Origin: an uncultured Chloroflexota bacterium
Lineage (GTDB): Bacteria > Chloroflexota > Limnocylindria > Limnocylindrales > Limnocylindraceae
Length of the DNA: 15,676 bases
Assembly: GCA_903851225.1 (NCBI GenBank)
Contig: CAINNT010000033.1
Coordinates: 1-15,676, forward strand
Direction of reading: 5' to 3'
This document shows positions 1 through 7,356 of the stretch, piece by piece; position 1 is the first letter of the stretch; each line of letters opens with the position of its first letter. A program made the translations under genes and the position numbers. The notes under the pieces were generated by a model. The model did no database searches and was not told the DNA's origin. It worked only from the letters and a program-made list of their open reading frames with translations.

Positions 1-633
1 GTATCCAAGCGCGCGCACACCGCTCACGGCGATCGCTATGACGTTTTTCAGTGCACCACTGATTTCGACCCCGACAACGTCGTCGGTCAGGTACAAGCGG
101 AGAGCGGGCCGTACGAGACGAGTACGCAGCGCCTCAACGAGATCGCCTGGTCCAGCGAGCACTGCTGCGGCAGGCTTCCCAAGAGCGATTTCACTTGCAA
201 GATTTGGGCCGGACAAGACTGCAATTCGCCTTGGGTCGGCTCCTGAGGCGATAAGGATCTCCGATGGACGAGCGCCGCCGAGCGACAGCCCTTTTGAGGC
301 GATCACGAGTGGTGCACCACCAGCGTCCTGAACGATCTGCTTGGCCGTACTCGGTTCAAGCTCCGTGGAGGGGATGCTCACCACGTAGATTTCGTTCGTG
401 CCCAGTGCTGGGAGCCTCTCTGCGGCGCTGGAGATTTTGATGTCAGCTGGTATCGACACGCCGGGGAGACGCCGCGTGTTGATGCGCACGGTGCGAAGGA
501 GCGTCGCCTCGTCCGACGTTCGCGCGATCAACTCAATGGAGGAGGTCTCGCGCCCCTCGCCCTGCTCTTGGCTCCAGAGGAGCGCAAGGGCCGTACCCCA
601 TGCACCTGCGCCGAGAATGCGGATCGTGCTCAT
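1..633 (-). CDS. gpsA: Glycerol-3-phosphate dehydrogenase [NAD(P)+], 3' end cut by window
   Basis: Makes sn-glycerol 3-phosphate from dihydroxyacetone phosphate with NAD(P)H in the cytoplasm, the entry to phospholipid synthesis. I translated 211 residues from the ATG at 633-631; the frame is open to the left edge, so roughly the last third of a family protein of about 330 residues lies outside. Visible motifs are the Rossmann nucleotide-binding loop GAGAWGTA (residues 8-15), YVVSIPS near residue 85, VLSGPNLASEIA near residues 139-150, and GALKNVIAIA near 193-202 with the catalytic Lys at about 196. The start codon overlaps the der stop codon as ATGA (633-630), so translation is probably coupled to der. 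It fits with plsC a few genes upstream, since both serve phosphatidic acid synthesis. No plsY-type gene lies between der and gpsA here. Family identification is firm. Confidence 0.95.
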   Translation of the reverse strand, partial: MSTIRILGAGAWGTALALLWSQEQGEGRETSSIELIARTSDEATLLRTVRINTRRLPGVSIPADIKISSAAERLPALGTNEIYVVSIPSTELEPSTAKQIVQDAGGAPLVIASKGLSLGGARPSEILIASGADPRRIAVLSGPNLASEIALGKPAAAVLAGPGDLVEALRTRLVRPALRLYLTDDVVGVEISGALKNVIAIAVSGVRALGY

Positions 634-2081
634 GCGCGCGAGGCGGGCTTCGAATTTGTCGATTCACGCCTCGTCGGCTTTGAGGATCGTCCGCGCTCTC
701 GCCCCTCTTCGGCCTCCCGCTCTCGCACGACGATACGGATCGGCGTACCCATCAGTGGGTACTTATCGCGGATCTGATTCTCCAGGAAGCGCTGCCAGGT
801 GAAGTGCACCTGCGCGGCGTTTCGTGCGAAGACGACAAAGGTCGGGGGTGGCGTCGAGGCCTGAGCGGCATATAGGATCTTCGGACGCTTGCTGCCGCTG
901 TGCGCTGGCTCCTGGCGAGCCACCGCTGCAGCGATCAGGCGGTTCAGCACGCCGGTTGGGATTCGCAGTTTCCGCGCATCCGCGGCGGCAACTGCGGCAT
1001 CGAGCACTCTCGTTGCTCGTAGCCCCGTGACCGCTGAAATCGATACGAGTGGGGCGAAGTCAAGGAACGGGGCCTGACGCCTGAGCTTTCCTTCAATTTC
1101 GTCGAAGGTGAACCCATCCTTCTCGATGAGGTCCCATTTGTTCAGGACCAACACCAAACCCTTCCCGGCCTCGATCACGGAGCCGGCAATGTGTAAATCC
1201 TGAGCCTGCAGGCCCGTAGATGCATCGATGAGCAGCAGGGCCACATCGGCACGGTCGAGCGCTCGGACAGAGCGGACCGTTGCCCACTTGTCGGCTGAAG
1301 GCCCTGCGGCCACCTTGCCCCGCTTGCGAATGCCTGCGGTGTCAACAAGCGTAATCTGACGACCTGCATGCAACAGCGTTTCGTCTATGGCGTCACGCGT
1401 TGTCCCGGCCACAGAGCTCACTACTGTGCGCTCGCTTCCGGTGAGCTTGTTTAGCAGGCTTGACTTGCCGACGTTTGGCCGACCGACGATTGCGACGGTG
1501 ACATCGCCCTCGATGTACGCGCTTCCTGCATCTTCAGGGAGAGCCTTGATTCGCTCGACAATGACATCAAGCAAGTCACCAGAGCCGATTCCGTGCTGTG
1601 CGCTGACCGTGTGAAGTCGATCAAACCCTAGGACGGAGAACTCTTGAGCGGCCCGATCACGTTCAATGTTGTCGGCTTTGTTCGCAACGAGAATGATTGG
1701 CTTGCCACTCCGTCGCAGCAGCTGCGCGACCTCAGCATCTCCCGGATTCGGTCCAGTTGCAGCATCCACAAGAAGCAGAATGAGGTCGGCGGCGTCTACG
1801 GCGATGCGCGCCTGGTCTTGCACCCCGATCTCAATCGGATCACCGACCGCAGGCTGCATTCCACCTGTATCCACCACGCGAAAGCGCATCTCATTCCATT
1901 CGACAATCCCGATCAGCCGATCTCGAGTGGTACCCGCACGATCTTCAACGACTGCACGCCGCTCTCCGACAAAGCGATTGAAGAGCGTGCTTTTCCCGAC
2001 GTTGGGGCGACCTACGAGCGCGACCAGAGGCAGCCGCTGCGACGTTGACTCGCCGTCTGCCGCTCGTTGGTCCTCACTCAT
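630..2081 (-). CDS. der: Ribosome-assembly GTPase Der (EngA)
   Basis: Double GTPase that acts on the 50S ribosomal subunit during assembly. The 483-residue product has two tandem G domains. The first has P-loop GRPNVGKS at residues 24-31, DTGGM at 71-75 and NKAD at 134-137. The second has GRPNVGKS at 200-207, DTAG at 247-250 and NKWD at 314-317. A KH-like RNA-binding domain follows from about residue 360, ending near PIRIVVRER. After it comes a basic, Arg/Lys/Ser-rich tail of about 30 residues (around 455-483), which is variable in this family and makes the protein a little longer than the usual 440-460. The ATG at 2081 overlaps the ispH stop as ATGA, and the der stop in turn overlaps the gpsA start as ATGA. 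The two-G-domain arrangement is diagnostic. Confidence 0.97.
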   Translation of the reverse strand: MSEDQRAADGESTSQRLPLVALVGRPNVGKSTLFNRFVGERRAVVEDRAGTTRDRLIGIVEWNEMRFRVVDTGGMQPAVGDPIEIGVQDQARIAVDAADLILLLVDAATGPNPGDAEVAQLLRRSGKPIILVANKADNIERDRAAQEFSVLGFDRLHTVSAQHGIGSGDLLDVIVERIKALPEDAGSAYIEGDVTVAIVGRPNVGKSSLLNKLTGSERTVVSSVAGTTRDAIDETLLHAGRQITLVDTAGIRKRGKVAAGPSADKWATVRSVRALDRADVALLLIDASTGLQAQDLHIAGSVIEAGKGLVLVLNKWDLIEKDGFTFDEIEGKLRRQAPFLDFAPLVSISAVTGLRATRVLDAAVAAADARKLRIPTGVLNRLIAAAVARQEPAHSGSKRPKILYAAQASTPPPTFVVFARNAAQVHFTWQRFLENQIRDKYPLMGTPIRIVVREREAEEGRERGRSSKPTRRESTNSKPASRA

Positions 2082-3034
2082 TCAGGGGTACCGCTTGAGA
2101 TTGAGGTAGTGCGGTATTGCGGTGTAGCAGCAGCCTCTAAGGCGGCCCGGGCAATGGCGGCGGCATTGATGCGAACGTCGTCGGTTCCACCGAGTTCGGC
2201 AATTTTAAGGGCGACCCGCTCGAGATCTTCAATGGGTGTACTCGTTCCACCTGTGATCCCGACGGTTTGCACGTTTGCGAATATGCCTGGGTCAGTCAGC
2301 CCTTGGGCAGACTCAATCTGCACAGCGCGTGTGCCTCCTATCTCGCAAAGCCGCGTGAGCTCTTTGGTATTGGCGCTTCTGGTGCCCCCTACCACGATCA
2401 TCAACTGAACCTCCTTGGCGATCGCGATAGTGTCCTCTTGGCGGCGAATAGTGACTGGGCATACCGTGTTGATCACCTTTAGTTCGTGGCAGCGCGAGAC
2501 AAGGAACGCAGCGAGGCGTTCAAACTTCCACGGTGGCTGAGTTGATTGCGTGATGAGAGCCATCCGCTTGCGACGTGGAATTGATTCCCAATCTTCCTCT
2601 TCGTCCACGAGAATGGCACTCGGAGCGAACCCAAGGAGACCGACAACCTCCGGGTGATTCGGTGTACCAAGGAGAACGATCTCGTAGCCTTCGTCGACGA
2701 GCCGAGCGAGTTCGCGATGCTCTTGCGTCACCCAGGTGCAGGTGCCGTCGATCACCTCCAGGCCGCGCTCTGCAGCCCGACCGAGAACTTCAGGAGTGAC
2801 TCCATGGGCCCGAATAACGACGGCCGTCCCGGAGGCTACGTCATCCAGATGCTCAACGTTCTCTATCCCGCGTGCACGCAGGTCTGCAATCAGCCCCTCG
2901 TTGTGAACCACATGCCCCAGGGTGTGGGTCTCTTTCCCTGAGGCGCGGGCGATCTTGGCCTTGTCAATGGCCTCACGCACGCCATAGCAAACGCCGGTGC
3001 GCTTGGCGATGACAATCTTTTCTACGCTTCCCAT
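2078..3034 (-). CDS. ispH: 4-hydroxy-3-methylbut-2-enyl diphosphate reductase IspH
   Basis: Last enzyme of the MEP isoprenoid pathway: an Fe-S enzyme that reduces HMBPP to IPP and DMAPP. I start it at the ATG at 3034-3032 (318 residues), because the conserved core begins right after it and the frame's only upstream start, a TTG at 3094, would run 35 bases into plsC. Family active-site residues are present: Cys16 (GVCYGVREAI), His44 (HVVHNE), His77 (RAHGV), Cys99 (DGTCTWV), His127 and Glu129 (PNHPEV), Cys192 (NTVCPVT), Ser220 and Asn222 (SANT), and Ser265 (GTSTP). The three cysteines are the expected cluster ligands. DGTCTWV replaces the commoner DATCP. The start lies 25 bases after the plsC stop, behind a small hairpin, and the stop overlaps der as ATGA. 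DXS, the first enzyme of the same pathway, is encoded upstream in the same gene run. Confidence 0.95.
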   Translation of the reverse strand: MGSVEKIVIAKRTGVCYGVREAIDKAKIARASGKETHTLGHVVHNEGLIADLRARGIENVEHLDDVASGTAVVIRAHGVTPEVLGRAAERGLEVIDGTCTWVTQEHRELARLVDEGYEIVLLGTPNHPEVVGLLGFAPSAILVDEEEDWESIPRRKRMALITQSTQPPWKFERLAAFLVSRCHELKVINTVCPVTIRRQEDTIAIAKEVQLMIVVGGTRSANTKELTRLCEIGGTRAVQIESAQGLTDPGIFANVQTVGITGGTSTPIEDLERVALKIAELGGTDDVRINAAAIARAALEAAATPQYRTTSISSGTPE

Positions 3035-3052
3035 GCGGGCATTATCGCCCAC
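3035..3052 (-). promoter_or_regulatory. Small hairpin directly before the ispH start codon
   Basis: On the minus strand GTGGGC, a six-base loop GATAAT, and GCCCGC can form a six-pair stem (one G-U pair) whose 3' arm ends exactly at the ispH ATG. The G-rich stretch just upstream is the only Shine-Dalgarno-like sequence available, so folding could mask it. The stem is short and this may be chance; no function is demonstrated. Confidence 0.25.
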
Positions 3053-3059
3053 CCCGACC

Positions 3060-3710
3060 CTAGGGCCGATTCGCCTCGGGGAGGAGGGCGGCAACGGCGC
3101 TGTGAATCGAGCTAGTCACGGCGGCCAGTTCGGGCCGAGCACCCTCAGGACGTGGAATCTCGACAGGCTCGCCGATGGTGAGCGTGACGCGGGGGACGCG
3201 GTGCGGGATCAGGGAGCCCTTCCGCCACAGGCCATCGGTGCCCGTGACCGCAACGGGCAAGACTGGGGCGCCGCTCCGCAACGCCAGGAGGGCAGCCCCA
3301 TCGTGAAAGCGGCGCAACACGCCATCAGACGAACGTGTTCCTTCTGGGTAGATCCCAAGGATGCGCCCTTCGCTGAGGATCCGCTCCGCGAGGCGGAATG
3401 CCTCAAGATCGGCGGCGCCACGCCGAACCCCAAAGACACCGTTTACCCGAAGAAACCAACCCACCAGCGGCCAGCGCAGCGCCTCAGCCTTGCCCATCCA
3501 CGACATTGGACGCCCCGTAGCGGGGGTGAGCCAACACGCCAGCAGTACAGGATCCACCCAAGAGATGTGGTTCGAGGCGAGAATCGCTGGGCCACGTGCA
3601 GGGATGCGTTCGAGGCCTCGCACCACGATGTCGCCCGCCAAACGTCGCATCGCCCAGCGACCGAAGCGTTCCGAGAGCCGCATGCCAAGCGGGATGTGCT
3701 CTGACGTCAT
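3060..3710 (-). CDS. plsC: 1-acyl-sn-glycerol-3-phosphate acyltransferase (PlsC family)
   Basis: Transfers an acyl chain to lysophosphatidic acid to give phosphatidic acid, at the cytoplasmic face of the membrane. The 216-residue protein has the acyltransferase motif H-X4-D at His48 and Asp53 (NHISWVDP), the second block VFGVRRG near 92-98, and YPEGTRS at 121-127 for substrate phosphate binding, followed by PVLPVAVTG. It is a compact member without an obvious long N-terminal membrane anchor; the segment around residues 78-95 is moderately hydrophobic. The ATG at 3710 overlaps the cmk stop as ATGA, and an AAGG about eight bases upstream may help initiation. The cmk-plsC pairing is common in Gram-positive-type genomes. 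Exact acyl-donor use cannot be read from sequence; a related glycerolipid acyltransferase remains possible. Confidence 0.88.
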   Translation of the reverse strand: MTSEHIPLGMRLSERFGRWAMRRLAGDIVVRGLERIPARGPAILASNHISWVDPVLLACWLTPATGRPMSWMGKAEALRWPLVGWFLRVNGVFGVRRGAADLEAFRLAERILSEGRILGIYPEGTRSSDGVLRRFHDGAALLALRSGAPVLPVAVTGTDGLWRKGSLIPHRVPRVTLTIGEPVEIPRPEGARPELAAVTSSIHSAVAALLPEANRP

Positions 3711-4408
3711 CGCACGACCTTCCGTGCCTCAGAGACGACGCGTTGCACAACGTCCGAGAGTTCCAAAGCGTCAGTTTCGATAATCACAGCATCGGCCGCC
3801 GCTACGAGCGGAGCGATGGCGCGCGCGCGATCCTCTGCATCACGCGCAAGCAGGCTCACGAGGATCTCCTGGTGTTCCTTTGAGCCGACCGAATAACCGC
3901 GCTGTCGCGCCCGTCGGCTTGCACGAGCCTCTGCCGTCGCATCCAAGAAAATCTTGCACTCTGCGTCGGGGAGAACCACGGTGCCGATGTCCCGGCCGGC
4001 GAGCACCGAGCCGCCACGAGCGGCGACGCTCCGCTGGACCGAACGGAGAGCATCTCGGACGCTTGCGATCGATGCCACAACGGGAACAAAGAGCTCAACA
4101 TCTGCCGCCTCTAGTTCGGAATCTGACAGGGAGAACCCGCCAATCGCCATAGTGAAATGGGTGCCGCTTGCATGCACATCGGTCACCTTCGCCAAGCCGG
4201 TCAACTCTCTACGCAGCGCCTCGTATGACTCGCTTGCAACCTCAGCGGCAGTGGTCGGTGCAGTAAACAAGGCAAGGTCGAGCGCACGTCGAGTGATCGC
4301 TCGGTAGAGCAACCCTGTGTCAAGAAAACCGAATCCGAATTCCTCGGCGACGTGCCTACCGACGCTGCTCTTTCCACTCGATGCGGGACCGTCAATTGCG
4401 ATTCGCAT
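3707..4408 (-). CDS. cmk: Cytidylate kinase
   Basis: Phosphorylates CMP and dCMP to the diphosphates with ATP in the cytoplasm. The P-loop GPASSGKSS is at residues 7-15, DTGLLYRA (the family's DTG-x-x-YR block) starts near residue 30, and AGRDIGTVVLPDAECKIFL carries the nucleotide-binding Arg-Asp region. It is followed by an Arg-rich lid (ARASRRARQRGY) and a C-terminal helix with ISSA-like spacing. Length is 233 residues, normal for the bacterial enzyme. Two starts compete: the GTG at 4411, which overlaps the rluB stop as GTGA, and the ATG at 4408, which overlaps it by one base as TGATG. I prefer ATG because the product then begins MRIAIDGP, the usual family start. Its stop overlaps the plsC ATG. 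Confidence 0.95.
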   Translation of the reverse strand: MRIAIDGPASSGKSSVGRHVAEEFGFGFLDTGLLYRAITRRALDLALFTAPTTAAEVASESYEALRRELTGLAKVTDVHASGTHFTMAIGGFSLSDSELEAADVELFVPVVASIASVRDALRSVQRSVAARGGSVLAGRDIGTVVLPDAECKIFLDATAEARASRRARQRGYSVGSKEHQEILVSLLARDAEDRARAIAPLVAAADAVIIETDALELSDVVQRVVSEARKVVR

Positions 4409-5247
4409 CACGCACTCGTCGGAGAGGTCGATCGGATCTTGCTCATTGCTGCCGCGGCGAGAACTCGGACGAGCTCCTGGCGTTCGGAATCTGTGATGGG
4501 TCGAAGCTCACCCGGAGAGAGCCCCCCAAGTCGGACCGGGCCATACCCGACGCGAATAAGCCGCAAGACAGGGTGGCTGATAGCGCCGTAAAGGCGGCGC
4601 ACCTCATGATGCCGCCCCTCTCCGATGGAGATGAAGCTCCATTGGCCAGGATCCATGTCACCGCTGCGAACATCTGCTGGTAGGTCATCGTTGCGCTGCA
4701 CGCCTCGCGCTTCAATCGCATGTGCCCAACCATCGGTCAGCCGAATCCCAGCGCGCAATCGTTGGAACTCGCTCTCCCCCACCATGGCCTTTGTCGCCAC
4801 CGCATAGGCGCGCCGCAGGCCGGCCCGAGGGTGCGCGAGTGGAGAGACGACACGACGCTCTTCCGTCAGCAGCAGCAGCCCCTCGCTCTCACGATCAAGT
4901 CTTCCGATTGAGAGCACGCGTGCGGCGCGTTCAGCACCCAGTGCCGGAGACAGCGCCTGAGGCAGAGTGACAGTCGCATAGGGGTCAGCGTGGGTGGTCG
5001 TGACTCCGACTGGCTTATACCAGGCGAACACCTCTGCGCCGACCAGGGCGTCTTCTGAATCTACAGGGGGTCGCGGCTTCGCTGTGAGTTCCTTCCCATC
5101 GAGTTCAAGTGGTGCAAGTGCGTCAAGGCGTTCGCCGAGTGCCACAGTTCGTCCCCCAGTGGTCACACGGCTGTTGGCAATGGCCGTATCGGCACCGCGG
5201 CGAGAGAGGCCCGAACGTTCCGCAATCAGAACGTTGACACGAATCAA
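4408..5247 (-). CDS. rluB: RluB/RsuA-family rRNA pseudouridine synthase
   Basis: Isomerises one uridine of ribosomal RNA (23S for RluB-type members) to pseudouridine. From the TTG at 5247 the product has 279 residues: an N-terminal S4 RNA-binding domain (RVNVLIAERSGLSRRGAD, about residues 3-60), then the RsuA-type catalytic domain with WYKPVGVTTT near 77-85, GRLDRESEGLLLLT with catalytic Asp118, RRAYAVATK near 145-153, and EGRHHEVRRLY at 210-220. Start choice is uncertain. TTG lies one base after the scpB stop and gives a canonical S4 start. An ATG at 5304 would overlap scpB by 56 bases but has AGGTGA about 11 bases upstream. The scpA-scpB-rluB order is conserved in many Firmicutes and Actinobacteria. 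Position suggests RluB, though the exact target uridine cannot be read from sequence. Confidence 0.92.
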   Translation of the reverse strand: MIRVNVLIAERSGLSRRGADTAIANSRVTTGGRTVALGERLDALAPLELDGKELTAKPRPPVDSEDALVGAEVFAWYKPVGVTTTHADPYATVTLPQALSPALGAERAARVLSIGRLDRESEGLLLLTEERRVVSPLAHPRAGLRRAYAVATKAMVGESEFQRLRAGIRLTDGWAHAIEARGVQRNDDLPADVRSGDMDPGQWSFISIGEGRHHEVRRLYGAISHPVLRLIRVGYGPVRLGGLSPGELRPITDSERQELVRVLAAAAMSKIRSTSPTSA

Positions 5248-5248
5248 A

Positions 5249-5920
5249 TCAGTCAGTTGCAGCGTCCTCTTGTGCAGGGGTCCTCGGACCCTCGGAGTTT
5301 GCATCAGGATCGGCTTCACCTGCGGCGCTGGAACTCGTTGAAACATCTGAGGATTCGCTGCGCAATTCGAGATGGCGGAGTGCCTCTGCATCACCCTCGA
5401 GCGCCGGCAGGTCGGCGAGCGAGCCGAGACCAAACCGGCGCAAGAACTCTAGGGTCGTCGCGTAACGAATCGGTCGACCAGCGGTCTCCATGCGTCCCGC
5501 CTCCTCAATCAGCCCGCGTTCTAGGAGCACGCGAAGTGCGTAATCCGCGTCTACGCCTCGGATCTCTTCGATGCCTGCTTTGGTGACGGGCTGGCGATAG
5601 GCGATCACTGCGAGCGTCTCGAGTGGGGCGGCTGTCAAATCTGAACCGCCGGTGCCGACCCACGCAAGCACCGCGCGGGCCTGCTTCGCACCGCTAGCGA
5701 GTTGCAGCTCGTCGCCGTGGGTGATCAGGGTGATCCCGCGATCTGCAAGGTTGCTGGTGAGTTCCGCAACAAGGCGATCCAGATCGCCCTTCGAGGTTTC
5801 TAGCAACTTTGCCGCCTCGCGCCGAGCAATCGGGCGATCGACAACGAAGAGGAGCGCCTCAAGATCCTCGACGGTCGCTACCCACGGCGCGGTCGCTGCG
5901 CTCTGTGCCTCGTCGGTCAT
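5249..5920 (-). CDS. scpB: Segregation and condensation protein ScpB
   Basis: Dimeric winged-helix partner of SMC and the kleisin ScpA in the bacterial condensin complex on the nucleoid. The 223-residue product has the family blocks EALLFVVDRPI near residue 21, APLETLAVIAYRQPVTKAGIEEIRGV in the middle (about 97-122), GRMETAGRPIRYATTLEFLRRFGL, and LADLPAL. The last 40 residues are an acidic Ser/Asp/Glu-rich tail, typical of ScpB and likely disordered. The ATG at 5920 overlaps the scpA stop as ATGA, and GGAAGGGG inside the scpA end is a usable ribosome-binding site, so the two subunits are probably made in coupled fashion. The smc gene is not in the window. Confidence 0.95.
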   Translation of the reverse strand: MTDEAQSAATAPWVATVEDLEALLFVVDRPIARREAAKLLETSKGDLDRLVAELTSNLADRGITLITHGDELQLASGAKQARAVLAWVGTGGSDLTAAPLETLAVIAYRQPVTKAGIEEIRGVDADYALRVLLERGLIEEAGRMETAGRPIRYATTLEFLRRFGLGSLADLPALEGDAEALRHLELRSESSDVSTSSSAAGEADPDANSEGPRTPAQEDAATD

Positions 5921-6774
5921 TCAGACACCCCTTCCAAAATTTTGATCGGTCCCCACAGCACATCTTGACGCACCTCAACCTCCCGGCGCTTGGCGAGTTC
6001 CAGAAGTGCCAAGAATGTCACGGCAATGAACGATCGGTCTTGGCGGTCGCCGAGCAAGGTCTCAAGGTCTACTCCTGCAACACCATGGAGACGAACCGCC
6101 TCACGGATCGCAGCAAGTCGGTCACTGATTGACACCTTCATTCCGATTGGCGCGGTCGAAAGGGCCGCCAACGGTTTCCGCCGCAGGGCGATTCGCACCA
6201 TGGCGCGCTGGAGTCGCTTCGGATCTGACTTCGTTGGAACAATTGGCTCTACAGGTGCGGCCTTGGAGCCAGGAAGTTGTCGTGTTGGCGGTTCCCGATA
6301 CCAGAGCGGCCGCGAAAGTCGATCACCAAGTACCCGCGCTGCATCTCGGAACACTCGATAGCGGAGGAGTCGAATGCGCAGGGTGTCGGCCTCGTCTTCA
6401 ACATCGAGGTCATGGGTGAGGTCTGGCGCCGCGGATATCGGACGGGGCAACAGCGCACGGCTCTTCAGCACTATGAGTTGTGCTGCCACCGAAACAAATG
6501 ACGACAAGGTCTCTAGTCGATCATCTGGAATCTCCGCGAAGTAACGCAGGAACTCATCGGCGAATCCGGCAAGTGGCACTCGACGAACATCCAACTCCTC
6601 ACGCTCAATGAGGGCAAGCAAGAGCCCGTACGGTCCGCTGAATTCCCCCAAGGCGACATACGAGCGAGTGCGACCGAAGAGTCCGCCCTGCTCCCTTCGG
6701 AAGATGACGCCTTCGATATCCGGGATCGATGGATCGGGAAGCTCAAACCCCTCAGCGATGCCGCGGACACTCAT
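5917..6774 (-). CDS. scpA: Segregation and condensation protein ScpA (kleisin)
   Basis: Kleisin subunit bridging the two SMC heads of the condensin complex. The 285-residue product shows the kleisin N-terminal block FSGPYGLLLALIEREELDV at about residues 45-63, AAQLIVLKSRALLPRP near 97-112 (the helix that contacts the SMC neck), a charged linker with DVEDEADTLRIRLLRYRVF, and the C-terminal winged helix FIAVTFLALLELAKRREVEVRQ that contacts the SMC cap. The first roughly 40 residues before the conserved core are an extension; an internal start cannot be excluded, but the ATG at 6774 overlaps the preceding gene's stop as ATGA, like other junctions in this run. It is followed by scpB in overlap. 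Confidence 0.93.
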   Translation of the reverse strand: MSVRGIAEGFELPDPSIPDIEGVIFRREQGGLFGRTRSYVALGEFSGPYGLLLALIEREELDVRRVPLAGFADEFLRYFAEIPDDRLETLSSFVSVAAQLIVLKSRALLPRPISAAPDLTHDLDVEDEADTLRIRLLRYRVFRDAARVLGDRLSRPLWYREPPTRQLPGSKAAPVEPIVPTKSDPKRLQRAMVRIALRRKPLAALSTAPIGMKVSISDRLAAIREAVRLHGVAGVDLETLLGDRQDRSFIAVTFLALLELAKRREVEVRQDVLWGPIKILEGVSE

Positions 6775-7328
6775 CGGGGCACACCACTATCAACATCAAG
6801 AAGGAGCCGTACTCGCGCGTTGATCCCAGTTGATCTGAGGCGCGACGCACCCCGCGCCTCTTGCCGCGCAAGCTCACGCAGTATGTGAATGGTGCCGCGG
6901 GGGGCGCCAAGTTTTGCGGCAAGTGTTGGTGCGGCTGATGCATGCTGACGCAACGTCGTTCGCGCGCGCGCGAATGGACCGCAAGCCTCTCCGGTCACGG
7001 GCGATCCCTCAAGCACATGAATCGCCCGCGGGAGCAGGCCGATCCGCCCCTTTGGAAGGTCATGGAGAAGTGCCGCGAGTTGATCATCTGCATTGGCACC
7101 GAGGCGTCGAAGGCTCTCCGCAGTGCGAGCTGAAGAGGCCTGATCAGCGGGGTGCGCGGCGGCGAAGGCGCGGCGGGCCCGTGCGGTTGCTCCTAAGACT
7201 CGGAGGTGCGCGTCGCCCTCGGCACCGACTGGGGTGGCTAGACCTAGGGATGCAGCCTGTTGACGGGCAACTGCCGTGAGGTGGGCAAGCACCTGCCGGA
7301 GTCTATGGGTACGAATTGCGCGGCTCAC
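6771..7328 (-). CDS. Uncharacterised protein, probable degenerate HD-domain family
   Basis: Function not known. The 185-residue protein starts at a GTG (7328-7326) with TAGGA seven bases upstream, and its stop overlaps scpA as ATGA. It is Ala/Arg-rich with no signal peptide or membrane segment. The middle reads HPADQASSART (59-69), then LAALLHDLPKGRIGLLPRAIHVL (84-106), then LRQHASAAPTLAAKLG (126-141). This block order and spacing look like the small HD-domain proteins found beside xerD or recN in Chloroflexota, in which DQ-x-HS, LLHD-x-GK, a Trp/Arg helix and a late QHA are typical. Here His89-Asp90 and His129 remain, but the first metal His is replaced by Ser (Ser65) and the terminal His/Asp positions by ILREL. 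It is therefore probably not an active phosphohydrolase. The family assignment is from pattern memory, not a search; the gene itself is well supported by its ribosome-binding site and overlap. Confidence 0.8.
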   Translation of the reverse strand: MSRAIRTHRLRQVLAHLTAVARQQAASLGLATPVGAEGDAHLRVLGATARARRAFAAAHPADQASSARTAESLRRLGANADDQLAALLHDLPKGRIGLLPRAIHVLEGSPVTGEACGPFARARTTLRQHASAAPTLAAKLGAPRGTIHILRELARQEARGASRLRSTGINARVRLLLDVDSGVPR

Positions 7329-7335
7329 CGCTGAA

Positions 7336-7340
7336 TCCTA
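7336..7340 (-). promoter_or_regulatory. Ribosome-binding site deciding the GTG start at 7328
   Basis: TAGGA on the minus strand sits seven bases before the GTG at 7328, in the 28-base spacer after the xerD-type gene. It supports GTG as the start of the uncharacterised HD-like gene. Confidence 0.6.
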
Positions 7341-7356
7341 CCGCGTCACGGGCCGC

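Noticed and set aside
3041..3046. GATAAT as a -10 box for ispH
   Set aside because: No -35-like hexamer at 16-18 bases upstream, and the site lies in a hairpin loop between tightly spaced genes.
3035..3094. Extended ispH N-terminus starting at TTG 3094
   Set aside because: It would add 20 Pro/Arg/Gly-rich residues not seen in the family and overlap plsC by 35 bases, while the ATG at 3034 gives the normal start.
2997..3704. Plus-strand open frame (235 codons) opposite plsC
   Set aside because: Covers plsC almost exactly in antisense, shows no recognisable domain and has no ribosome-binding context.
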